Source: Loripinus fragilis (Eukaryota > Mollusca > Bivalvia > Lucinida > Lucinidae). Taken from it: a stretch of DNA of 64,000 nucleotides. The DNA lies in NCBI GenBank assembly GCA_964019695.1, contig OZ026515.1:142794152-142858151 (forward strand), in the 5' to 3' direction. Below are positions 27,601 to 41,600 of the stretch, one piece after another. Below the pieces are notes generated by a model. The model had not been told where the DNA came from. It saw nothing but the letters and a program-made list of their open reading frames with translations, and did no database searches. A program made the position numbers and the translations under genes. The stretch's first letter is position 1. Each line of letters opens with the position of its first letter.

Positions 27601-30600
27601 ACAATCACAATTACCCTGGTTACGAATACGATAGTGGCCGAGTCTCTACTATTTGTACGGTTATTTAGAGCGGCGCACGACCTGACCTCGTGGCCTAGTG
27701 GTTAGCGTGTCTGGCTGCAAAGCCAGTGGACCAGGATCGATTCCCGGGTGCTCACATAATTTCAGTGTGTTTTTACTTTCTTTTTTAACATTTTAATGCT
27801 AAATTGCTTCATTAATTAGTAAAATGGCATCATCAAAACGACCGAAATGGTAATTCCTAAACTTTTTATATTGAATTACGCATGAAACCTATGGGGGTGA
27901 GATTAAATTTGGCCCTCTTGAAAGAGAATGAGTTCGGCGACCCCAGATTTTGATTTTTTTTCTGAAAGGTATTATAATAGTCCATGAATTAAAAATATTT
28001 TTTTTAAATTTTCAACATCAGATTTTTTAATACATGATTTATTCTGAAAACAAATTCCAATTTTCGACGAATTGCCCAAATATATCATGCAGTATCTTGT
28101 CACAGCATGGGATAACAAATAAACTTGCACATTTTCTAAAACGTTTGAGGTCATGGGCATTAATTTATGCTAAAAGAAAGAAGCTGGCTAAAGATTACAA
28201 CGCATCATCTCTCAGAACACACAAATCAAGATATAAAAAGGCGATGAAGCAAAGATAAGGACTCAACAGTAAATAAAAACTGAATACCGGAGCAAAAGAA
28301 ACCCAGCAGGTAAACCCCGGTGGACCCGACAAACAGCCAAACATAATACTGCATGAATTATTTTAGTAATTCCTCAGAAATAGGATTTGTTTTTTACGAT
28401 AAATTATATATTACAAAATCTGATATCGAAATCTTTTCTTTTTTATTTCCATTTCATGAACTATCATAATACCTTTTAGAAAAAAAAAAGAAAAAAATGG
28501 GGGTCACCACGCTAATTTTCTTTCAGATTGGCCAAATTTTACCCCAGCCCCACAAATTTTGTTCTTGAATCAATATAAAGCCTTCAGAACTGACAATTTA
28601 TGTCATTTTTATACCCCGCCACACTTTAGTGTCGGGGTATTATGTTATACCTTTCGGTGTCTGTCCGTCCGTCCGTCCGGGCTCACCATTTCCGATCGAT
28701 AACTTGAGTATTTATTCACAGATTTTTCAAATTTTGCATACATATTGTTATCGGCAATGAGTGGTATGGGATTGTTAATGGGCAAAATCCGTCCATTTTT
28801 AACGGAGTTACTGCCCTTTTTCGTATTGGAAAAATGGTTTCTGGCCTGTTATTCCTTTACTGTTCATGATATCTGAATGAAACTTCACAGATATGTTGCA
28901 CATCAAAGGTTACATATTGTGACTAAGAACCGTCACTCTGACCTTCCCAGTTTGTGAGTTATCTGCCCTTGATAGGTCTGAAAAAAGTTTTTTGACCTAT
29001 TGTTCCTTTACTATATGGAATATCTGAATATAACTTCACAGATATGTTTCACATCAAAGGTAACATATTGTGACTAAGAACCGTCACTCTTACCTTTCCC
29101 GTTTGTGAGTTATCCGCCCTTGACTGAATTAAAAAATGTTTTTTACCCGTAGTTCCTTTACTATGTGGAATATTTAAATGAAACTTTACAGATATGTTTC
29201 GCATCAAAGGTTACATACTATGACAAAGAACCATCACTCTTACCTTTCCAGTTCATGAGTTATCTGCCCTTGACTGATCTGAAAAATGGTTTTTGACCTG
29301 TAGTTCATTTACTATATGGAATATCTGAATGAAACTTCACAGATATGTTTAACATCAAAGGTTACATATTTTTAGTAAGGACCGTCACCCTTACCTTTCC
29401 AGTTCATGAGTTATCCGCCCTTGATTGATCTGAAAAATGGTTTTTGACCTGTAGTTCATTTATTATATGGAGTATCTGAATGAAACTTCACAGATATGTT
29501 GACCATCAAAGGTTACATATTGTGGGTAAGGATCGTCACTCTTACCTTTCCAGATTGTGATTATCCACCCTTGATTGATCTGAAAATTGGTTTTTGACCT
29601 GTAGTTCATTTTATCCGTCCATGCTCACTGTTTCCGATCGATAACTTGAGTATTGATGAACAGAATTTTTTTCAAATTTTGCATACATATCGTTATTGGG
29701 GATGATTGGTATGGGATTGTTAATGGGCAAAATCCAACCATTTTCGATGGAGTTACTGCCCTTTCTCCCTTTAAAAAATGGTTTCTGGCCTGTTTTTCTT
29801 TTACTGTTTATGATATCTGAATGAAACTTCACAGATATGTTGAACAGCTAAGGTTACATATTACAAAGAAGGACCGTCACTCTTACCTTTCCAGTTCATG
29901 AGTTTTTCGCCCTTGATTAGTCTGGAAAATGTTTTTGACCTGTAGTTCCTTTACTATATGAAATATCTGAATGAAACTTCACAGATATGTTGACCATCAA
30001 AGGTTACATATTGTGACTAAGGACGTCATATCACTGTCTATCTCAGTTCTGTTGCTATTTAGGCATTATATATCTCACAAAATAACTTTTGGTGCCCCCA
30101 GCAGTGGCGGGGTATTATGCAGTGCTTGCGGTGCTTTTATTATTATTTTATTATACTAGTATGAAAAATACATCTTCAATACGCGAAAAAGAGGAAGAAG
30201 AAAAACATACTGAAAAATAGGTTCCCACCTGGGAATCGAGCCTTGTCCTCCTGGATTCATTGTCAGTCACGCTAACCACTAGACTAGGAGGCCAGGTCTT
30301 TCGCAGATAGCAATAAACATACAAGAAGAATAGATACTCTGAGATTCGGCCACTTCCATATTTGTTACCAGGCATACATTTTGAAATAATGTGCACTGCT
30401 TACTTTCGCTTGTGGAAAATTTTGGAAAGTGGATCTGGCATAAAAGTATTTGAACACTGTATTGATGGTCGAAAGACAGAGGAAATACACATTCTCAATT
30501 GATACAATGTATCTGAATTTTCTGACGTAGAAATGATGCGCATGGAAATCAATCGCACATGTCTTCAGTCCTTTTACTTTCCAATGAAGGAAAGAATTGC

Positions 30601-32296
30601 AAATATTAATGAATCAGTTTATATTGTAAATAACATGTTGGTTCTATTTTTCTTTTCAGACAATATGTGGCTCGTTTGCTTCAAAGAAGGAAAATATCGG
30701 CGGTAAATCCATCATTCTAGGATGCTGGGTAGGTAGGATAAATTGTACGAGTGCTAGCTGCACTGGCTTAAGGCAATCAGTCCACTATCAATTTTGAGCC
30801 AGTTATGAGAGTATGGTATCTATATCGCTATGCGAAGCCTCAAACGAGCCTGCGCATATGTACAGCCTCGGCAGAGTCTTTGCTGCTCGCTCACTCAGAG
30901 CAGGGCCGCATATGAAGAATCAAGCTGCACTCAAGGCTTTCAGCCGCACTAGATCCACATGTCCTAGATTTTGACATCCAGTCTCACCCAGGGGCAGGGA
31001 CCCAGGAATCTGGAGTCATGATGTGAATGACACTGCGCACGCATGTTGGAAGTATTCCAATACGCATAAGCAATAACTTTCAAAATTTCACAAACTGTCT
31101 TAAATACAGTTAACTCTTAGTAAAGAATGCTGATAGCTCTCGAAGTATCTGCTTAGGACGACGTATCTTTTGGAGTATATTACTCTAAAATTTCTCTTAC
31201 TTCCTCACTGCAGTAAAATAATACTCTATATACTCTATTCGACAGTTCGAAACATCCGCTAATTCGAATTTAATTTTGGATACATTGAAAACAATGTGAG
31301 ACATATTAATGAACCAATCAAATGATGTTCATATCTGAACATATGTTCAGGGTGCTTAAAAAACGCCCCAATGAGTCGTTTTTTCTAAACAACCTGAACA
31401 TATATTAAGTCAACTTTGACTCCTCGGAAAGGGCTCCTTAGGGGATGGCATACACAGTATTGCTTAGATTCTAAGGCAAATGTTAGGCTAATGAATCACT
31501 GATGGCCCCTTGGGGAAAGGTGTACCTGGTATTATTTGGATTCAGAGGCAAATAAAGCGATAGCTCCTTTGATAATGATGTATTTGGTATTATATAGATT
31601 TAAAGGCAATTGAAGTCTAATGGATAGCAAAACGGATTACTTGATATTATTTAGATTCAAAGACAAATGAATACTAAAATAACTAATGTCTCCAGATTCA
31701 AAGGCAAATAAAGGCTACTGAATCACTTATGACACCTCGCGGAATGGTGTATTTGGATTGCTTTAGATCTAAAGGCAAATGCAGCAAATGAATGACTGAT
31801 TGCTTCACGTTTAATGGAGTATTTGGTATTACTTTGATTTAAAGGCAATTGAAGACTACTAAGTCACTGATGCTCCTAGGAGCACGGAGTATTTGGGTAC
31901 TATTTAGAGTCGAAGACAAATGCAAAATGTATGCAGCATCACTCCTTAACTCTAGCTGTGAAAAACAAAGACGTACGGCTATCATTTCAGCACGTTTATA
32001 GCAAAAGAAAGATAACATATATGTCTTTCAGTGACTTATCAAAGCTCGATTATATATCCCTGAGTACTTCTTGTTCACTTTCCTGTCGAAAGAAAGATTA
32101 CAAATATTCTCTTTCATTGCCTTATCAAAGCTCGATTATATATCACTGAGTTCTTTGTGTACACTTCCCTGTCATTTGCATTTAGCCACTTTTTAAATAA
32201 CATTTCCTGGCTTTACTCATCATAGTAAAATGGTCATTAAACTATAGTTAATTATTCATATACCTACAATTAAACAAAATGCAGAACAATAATTAG

Positions 32297-32336
<40 letters not shown>

Positions 32337-32569
32337 AATTAGTTAGAGCGAAGCTTATCTAGAAATCTCTTTAATCTCTTTAGTTTAGAATTATATTCTC
32401 ATGAACAATGTAAAAGTAACTGCCCGTTAATTTTTGCTACATCTGACCTTTCTGTGTTACGATGTAAAATTAAAACTTGTGCATGTTATCAAGCTTCCAG
32501 ACCAATACAGAATCATAGAGGTTTTGCGTCAACTTTTTTAGAGAGTTCATCTTTCTTTGAGAATATGAA

Positions 32570-32621
<52 letters not shown>

Positions 32622-35600
32622 GACTTTATTTATAGAGGGTGACAGCATTTAGCACATTCAAAAATACAATCAAGTACATGTAGTAACTAATCTTCCATGA
32701 GGCCCTCAGTATCTATATGGACATATATACACATATACAAGTTAACAACATTACATTTGAAAATATACATTAGAGTTATCAAAAGATAACTGACAAATTA
32801 TCTACATTGAAAATTTACTCTGCACACATTAAATGTATGGTAAGTCGGTACAAGATAGTAACCAACTATTATTGAGAATTGTCACAATCACAAGTACCTA
32901 CTTGTGTCGTCTGCTGATAACTTTTGCAAACGGTTGGGATCCAGATCCCGCCTAACAAAACATCAAACCCGAGCTGGATCCAAGCTGTTTGATACTTGCA
33001 AGAAAATTACAAAAACGACCATGAAAGAAAATCAGAAGACAACGAAAAAGCCTGAAAATTACCCTGTGGGCAAAGAGTTAAGTGACTTAGCGTATCTTTA
33101 TAAAATTTAAGATTTATAGAACATGATTACTTAGAGCATTTTATGTACAAGATATATTCTAGAATGGAATCATTCATAATGCATGTCAAGACTAAGTTTA
33201 TGGTGTATGTGTATATAGTTTAGTTAACTAACCATTTCATACATCTGTTATGAAAAGTGCCAATAGTCTGGGCTTTTTTTAGTTCTTCTGGCAGATTATT
33301 CCACACCAGACATCCAGAGTATCTCAAACTGTGCTTGTAGTATTCTGTCCTAGGCTAAGGTGGGATAAAACAAGCAGCAGTAGACGACCTTAAGCTAATA
33401 CTTGTATTCACATTGAATGAATACATGAACGCAAGATCTATATAACGAATGTCTTCGGCCGACGTAGAAGCATGTACTATCAGAAACAAACCAGAATCTA
33501 GGAAAACAATCCAAATGACAAATTAATTATTAACAAAAGAGAGAAAAATGTACGAATTCTATATACACTGCTCAAAATATTTAAAGGAACACCTGATAAT
33601 TTTCCATAGGTAATAGTGTTAACGCCTGTCCAATAGACAAGTAATGCATTTCAATAGACAAGAAGGCAGAAAACCATTTTCTCTTGCCATTTTTGCTATG
33701 ATAGTCAAAGATTTCGATCAAAAAAGTTCTGTTAATAAAAGTTCGCAACTAAAATTTTGTAAAATTTCATTTTCTTGAAAATGACGATTTTTTTCTGGAA
33801 CTCTGTAGAATCTTCCAAATTTGTTAACAGTGTAACCTAATGATCTCTGCAACATTAAAAGGCTATTGATTGTACAGAAATTATGCTGTTGTGGTGCTTG
33901 ATTGAAAAACTCGTCTTGAAATTTGGTACTTTTAACAAAATTCCAATTTTACATAAAGCGTTCCATGGATATTTCTGGAAAGGGATTTCTTCATTTTTAT
34001 CAACAAGCATCATCCTTAATAGGTAACCAAACTAAACACAGGACAAACATGTTTTTGCCATATTATTCCAACTCATGCTATGAATCAGACAATGAGTGCA
34101 TTTGTATTGTAATCAATGGCAAAATACGCAGTGTTCCTTTTAATATTTTGAGCAGTGTATATTATGACCATGTACATATTCACCACTCCTGCATCATCCA
34201 CCGGGTTCCCAGTCAGTAAGCAGTCAGCTTTGGATAAAAGCCATCCAGACCACACTAACTTTGAAAGGTCCATGGGGCCTGGCAAACGACACACACACAC
34301 ACACACATACATACACACATACACACACCGGTTCAAAAATTAATTTACAATCATATTGGCTAATGTGACGTCAACATTCAGATTCAGCTTCGGTTGACTT
34401 TCTTAAAGTCAAGTTGTCAAATCAAAACCGGTTACTTTCCAGCTTTAATCGGTGGGTTGGAGCCTGATGCTTATCTGTAGCTGGGCCCACCGTAGCTCAA
34501 CTTGAGGTTTTCGTTAGCTCTGACTATCGAGTCGTGAGCCCTTTTCTTTGTTTCATCATAGTGTGTTAATTTGATTAGAGTGTTTTCCATGATGATACAT
34601 TGCAATAGTTTGAAGGCTGAACATTTTTGTACTTCAACAACAGCAGAATCTAGGGCAAAGATTTGGTACCAGTAAAATGAATTTAAGCCCTCTTGGTGGC
34701 TTAGGCTGATGTCCGTTCAAAGGCGGTGGGTCTGCAGTTGTCGATTCATTGTTAATTGTTACTCCCATTGCTCTATGTTTTGTTGTACGTTACATTATGT
34801 CCTTTCTCGCGGTGCCATGGGTTTGTCTGCAGTTTGTGATTGTCGTATTTCCGGATCATACTCACTTACTATTTCCAATGACATCGTTAATGTATATCTT
34901 TATAAAGCTCAACATTAACGTGTGACAACATTTTTGATACGTTTTGATAGCCGGCAGAATGTGTCGATATTTGATGGCATGGTCCATATAATTTTACAGG
35001 ATACAGCTGGAAGTGAACGCTATGCTACAATGTCAAGGATGTACTATCGTCGTGCACGAGCAGCCATTGTCTGTTACAGTATACTTGACAGAGAGACCTA
35101 CGAACGAGCACGAGACTGGATCTCAGAGCTACTCGCCACAGAAGAGGTAAACGGAATATATTGACTAACGGGATTTATACCACCCTTGCCAACTTTAACA
35201 CGACATATCTCATGATGTGCAAGGTCTACACTGATGTAGGTGGTATAAAATAGTTTTACCATGTTTGTCCACCTGTACGTACGATAATCCACTCGCTAAA
35301 GCTCGCGGATTATCTCTACGTACAGGCGGACTAGCCATGGTATAACTATTACATATGTGTTTGTAGTTTAGAACCAAATATAGTACACACGTTGGCCAGA
35401 AAATTATTAAAATATAAGTGAGTATGGCAAGGGAATGCCACAATCACATACTACAGACCAACCTACGGCACCGCGAGGACCCATCAGGCAAAGAACGACA
35501 TTCAGAAGACACTGAAAGTAAATCAACCAGCTCTCTCTTTCCCCAGCGGAGAAAACAGACCAGACAACATATTATTTCGTTTGTTAAGTAGTAAACAGCA

Positions 35601-38600
35601 ATTCTATTATGTACACTGATCTCTTGATATGGCCTAAAATGTGATTGTGTATATATGTCTTGTTATGTCGTCAGGAACGAGGCTTTTGATCACATTAACG
35701 CAAACTCCTTCTTAAAACGCAAAAAGCTGACATATTATATCAAGCGGTGAATTTTCGGTATGGTCTGAGGTCTCATCTACATCCTTACTTTGTGTATGCA
35801 AGCAGTGAACGTTTTTTGCCACTTTGTTACAAATAATAGTAAATATATTGCAAAATGAAAATACCAGCAGTTGTAAAAGAAATACCAGACTAAGATTAAT
35901 AATAAAGAATTATTTAAGATTATGAATAATCTACCTAAAGACAGCTATAATAGCTGTACAGATATGAATTTCTAGTCCAAATTGGAATTCACAGTCCATA
36001 TGTGAAATTGTAATGTTGGAGCACTATTTAGAAGTTATTTCCTCATTGAAGCTAAGTATCACGAATCACAAAATCCCAAATCGCAGCAAATGAAATCGCA
36101 AATAGTTCCCACGAAGGCAAATATCAATAATCGATGCAATCAAGTACCTCACCACACCAAGGACACCATAATGGAAAATGACAAAAACGCAGGAAAACAT
36201 CATACACAAGACAGCCAACATATCAGCCTTTTCCCAGCAGGTTACCTGCAAGGAACAGACAAGACAGTATGACAAAGACAAACACGAAACACAAATCAAA
36301 TAACAAACATGAACCACAAAAGAAGAGTCAGTAGATAAATTACTGTAGCGTTTAAATATGTTTGACAGTACCAGCCTCACCACTATTGCTGATGTGGATA
36401 AAGATACATAGATATATCTAAACCTACCTTCTACATGTACAAATTAGAGAAAGAGCCTCGCATGTTATTTGAACTGCGAGTGTATGCAAATTATATCAAA
36501 AACAGTTACACCACCTTCAAATGCCTGCTAATTGCGATAGATAAACAAATACCCCCAAAATACATCATCAATTTAAGCTTTTCAAAGTTTTGCTAAACAA
36601 TCTTTCAAAACGGCTTTTATACATTGTATCAAGTAGGTAGAAGCAAAAGTTTATGGATTAGAAGAATATGTAGCGTTTGTGTACAGGACGATAGAAATAA
36701 TTGGCATCGCGAGGCTTGTTGAGTGATGCTTAACTCTGTTATTGAGAAACTTACTTTTTTACACCCCTTACAGCTATGTTAGTTCCATTTTCTTTCAATT
36801 TCCTCGCTTCAAACAGCAGAAACTCCTAGTTGTTCGTGTATACTCAGTTCGAAATTTAGATATCATTGACGTCATTTTGGCATCACATTTTTGCAACTTC
36901 CAGTGTACATACTACATTTGATATTGTCGTGTTTTGGGGAAACCCACATAACAGGTTATAGTACAAAATATAATATTTGCCAGCACAAGTGAAAACACCA
37001 GAATTCCTTATCTGGTTTCAAGGGTATAATATACCATGCGTACGAGAGGTGAATTGAAAACTCTGTTTTGCATCAAATAGCTTGCAAAATGCGCTATATT
37101 GTAAATCATAAGGGTCATTAGAGAATCATTCTTCTATTAGCCCTCTGACACTAATGATATATTTTTTCTTGTATACCTTTCAATTTTACATAAAATTGTA
37201 TTTCAAAAGAAACCCACATAAACTTTAAATACACTGTGAACCAGACTGACTTCAGTCTTAAAGTTACCAGGTCCCAAACCTAAATTTTGAGTTTTCTGAT
37301 GGTGTGGTCTATTTGAAAATTGCAACTTGTAAACCCTAAAATATACTCAGAAAAACAATTGAAGGATATTTAGATTCAGTCCCGTCTCTAACCTCCAATA
37401 CAATAAAAATTTCACTGATTATGCATGCATTTCATAGTTCCAGACATCTGCAATCAAAATGGATGCTTTATTTTAGTCACGCTTCAATGGTTTAAGTACA
37501 GTGCAAAGCCAAATGGTGCAACCCTCTATACTAAAAAGTCACAAACGTTCAAAAATGATTGAAACTATTTTTTTATTGTTTGTATTCCATAATGGCTGGC
37601 TCTAAAATCATCGCTGGTTCTCCCTCTAAAACATGGCACATAATTTTGAAGCTGTTGTATGTGTTATATTGCAAATGTGTGGTCAAATTTGCCAGGGTAT
37701 GCCATATTCGTGTAATTTTGTTGGAGAAATTGTCCCATTATTAGGGGAAATGACTGATAAATTGGTGTTAACTTTTTTCTGTGGTCGGAATTAGAACATA
37801 AGCAATGACCTGGTAAAGGGTTCAGCAAAAATTGAGAGCGCTAAATTTTTTGCTTGTGAACTTTGGGTAGGGAGGGTCGGAACATTTGGTGCAGTACTGT
37901 ATCATAACCAATGACCTATGAATTTCAATTTGCATTTTGGTGAATTTCAGAGTGATAATTCTATCAATGACAAAAATAATTTGTTTGAAAATTATATTCC
38001 CAAATGTTATAAAGTCAAAAGAATTTTAATATCCTTCAATTGTTTTTCTGAGTATATATTATTGGCCACCTAGTCTGCATTGCATTGAAGTGTTCGAATG
38101 ATTCTATCAAACTAGAAAGGGTTCATAACAATGTTAACATTTCCCCCTTTTGACATTTTAGGAATGCAAGATTTATCTTTGTGGAACAAAAAAAGATCTT
38201 GTAACCAATGACCCCACTAGACGAGAAGTAAAGAAAGAAAGCGCAAGAGATCTTGCTCATGGTAGGTATTTTAATAGAATTACATCGGTAAAATACAAAT
38301 ATATCAAATCAACGACTGAGTATAGCCAGGAAATACCACAATCACAGACCCCAGACAAACCCATGATGACATACCGAAGAAACGAAACAGAAATCATCAT
38401 GACAGCAAGCATGTGTAAAACGGTCGCTCTCAAAAGACAAAAAATGGTTTTCAAGACCGATTATTGCTTAATGCAGGTCAAAAGTATTGCAGAATGCTCC
38501 ATTCTGCAATACGTTCGGCCTTCATTAAGCTACCAGTTGTCATTAAGACCTTTGTTTTGTCTATTTTTGAATGGCCGTTTCCCAAAGGTATTACTGTAGT

Positions 38601-41600
38601 AACAGTGTTTAATATATACTCAACAAGTGAGTATTACCAGGAAATGCCGCAATCACACACCTAAGGCTAAACCATGATGACATGCTGAAGTAAAGGAACA
38701 GACATGCTCATGACAGCAAGAAACCACTAAAAGCTCTTTTTCAGCGAGATGACTACAAAACTGAAAAAGACACAACTAACTTCATAATAAAAGAGGGCAA
38801 AACACAAAAGTCAAGCCGATGAACAACTGTGATATTAGTTTGTTTATTTGATATAGGAATGCATATAGTAGTTTCAAAGATGCATAGTAATGAGGCAAAT
38901 CTATAGTTCTTATAAACAGGTACAGTAGGCAAAGCATGACTATTCGCTACATATGCAGTAATCCGTAGTAGGATCAATATAACTGTAAACTGAGCCTACC
39001 TGCACGCCCAAAATCAAGGTGAACTGGCCAATGTTTGTTTACAACGATTCTCATCTTTCTTTGAAACTACTATACTTGTGTGTATTCGGTTGTTTGCATT
39101 CGTTTGTCTTGTTTATATGATATACAAATTGACCCAAATGCATTCAAACACCAAGTGAGTATGACTATGACGTGTCACATTCACAGATCACAGACTAGCA
39201 TATGGCACCGCAAGGAAGAGAAGAGAACACATACACCCACACCTGACAGCCAGAATACAATTTAAATAAAGCAAATAGCTATCTATTCATCTGCGAGACG
39301 ATGTTGGTCTGCAGTGTGTAATTGTGGTATTTACTTATCATACTTACGTACTTTTACATAGAACACCAAGAACTAAGCCAGACTTGATAACCCCACACAC
39401 AAGCAGGAAACCAACACCAACGGAACTACCGCCTTAGAACTGACAGCTGAGGCCACTGGATGCTTAAATATATTTTACTGACCAAATATTTGCCCTTGTT
39501 AAACAATGTAAATTGTTCTAGATCCAGCGAATGGACAGGTGGTCGGGACCCATCCCCCTCCCCCTGGAAAATCAAAAGTGGCTGTAGGTTTCCTTAGAAA
39601 TACTATTATGGACCCCCTTGGATGTATTTACAACTCGAGGTAGGTCAGAACGTTGAGAAATACGTCGATGAGAAGGTTTTCAGACCTCCACCTGTTCTCT
39701 GAGGGAAATTTTGGGATTCGAGTATGGTTAAGAACCATTACACAAAGCATTGTTACAATTGGCTGTTTGAACCTTTTTTTGTTCTTTAGGACAGTTTTCG
39801 TCTGCCGTCTTTTCTACATATTGGTGACCTACATTGCAAATATTCGGTCAGTCTTATTATTCTTTAGTTATAAAATAAGTCTGGAGTGCATTTGAATGTG
39901 CAGCAGGCATAATAAGCATACATCATTTTCTGGACATAAAAAGCATGTAATGATTTAAAGAGGTCAAAATAGCACTATACCATAGCATTGCATAGCAATC
40001 AAAACCTTGTGGTTTTAGTAGATGCAGAGATACATTATAAGTATTTTTAGGAATTATGGCTTTAAACAGGTGAACGCTTTGTGTGATCCATCAATGAAAG
40101 TAGTATAAACTAGCCTAGGACCTCTGGCTGATATTTCATGTTTGTCCATTTTAGATCTATCTGGGGATTTTTTCGAGATTTCTAGTAAAACTGGAGAAAA
40201 TGTAGGTAAGTTGATACTTTTTTATGATATCCAACTGCTATAGTTGTTTGTCTTTGTATCTGGATGATTTTCCCAGACTACTTTAATATAAATGGTTATG
40301 CCCAATAGGCCAATTCCGTGGGATTCTGTGTAATCATACCTCGGATGTAAATCGAGGAACTACTATGAAAGCGCGACGCTGGCGTCACAGAGACCTTGCC
40401 AACACAATAACAAGTGTGATTGCAGCAAAACAAGCGGATATAAATTAAGTGTATGGGTTTTTTCAAACTTTTCAGGTGATCAGAAAATGGATGTTTATAG
40501 GGCTCAACCAACATACTACAAAACTAATTATCCTTACGCCAGTTCCTTCTATCAAAATCGAGCTTTTTCGTACATAGTACTACATTTAGTACACCTTACG
40601 TACACCCGAGGCTTAATTCGATTCTCGAATCGAGCCCAGACTTTCCTGATTTGGTTATGCCATGATGTGTGCATGTTTACCACATGCACCTGAATAACTA
40701 GCGTATAGCTATTACGTTTCAACAAAAATGATACAAGGAAACCTTGAACATTCGAATTTCGATCTTTTGATATACTCACTGATGCCAAGTATATTTGGGA
40801 CATACTGAATTCAAAGAATAGTACCTATTCGTGATCTTTTTTATAACTCTCTAATTAATAAATGCTTTGGGTGTGTACACAAACGCGCCCAAAACATATG
40901 TTTGTTGGAAAAAGCTGATAATAATTATTTTAGGGGTGATATATTTTTTAGTATACCTCACGTGAATTCTCCATACAAAACTTTCATAGATGAACGACTG
41001 ATATTTTATAATATCTCCCGCTGCTACAGCGACGGCGAATACTGCCACGTGTTTGCCATAGCAGCGGGTGATATTATAAAATATCAGGGCGGTCACATGA
41101 TGCGCAACGCCGATGCGCGTACGGTTCGTTCACGTTAGGAGACGTTCAACAGCAATGGCGGATATGACGCATGATTTGGCGACTTTAAACTCCAAATAAC
41201 TTTGTTTATGGTCAGAAACATAAAGTGTGGGTACTCGTTTTCTTAGTTAGGACGAGAGGAACACATTGAGACCAAATTTGAGCAGATTAGGCGAAATTTT
41301 CTATTTTGCATCAAAACAGCCTCATTTACAGTATCTCCTTTAAAATGACGCTGCTAGGTATTATATTAGACGTCATCAGCTTTTATGACGTAATTTGTTA
41401 AACGGAACGTCAGTGATCAGGTCGAGCATTCAGATTGTTAAACAAGAACCGTTTTTGTGCAATATTTAGTTTCATTCAAGCATATATCCAGAGGCTGTTC
41501 ATTATTTTCCCTTTGAATCTCTCCTCACCATGCTAGGTCTATTTAGTAGGAAAAGGACTTTAGAAAATAAGGGATCTAATGTTCTGTTCGGTATAATAAT

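Noticed and set aside
27684..27755. Functional tRNA gene (TGCAAA loop, Cys-like)
   Set aside because: Six-base anticodon loop and poorly pairing acceptor stem; a related degenerate copy nearby suggests SINE origin.
34922..35164. 80-codon frame starting MTTFLIRF before DTAGSER
   Set aside because: Its first 26 codons are intron; the splice acceptor at 34999 joins DTAG to the Trp of exon 2.
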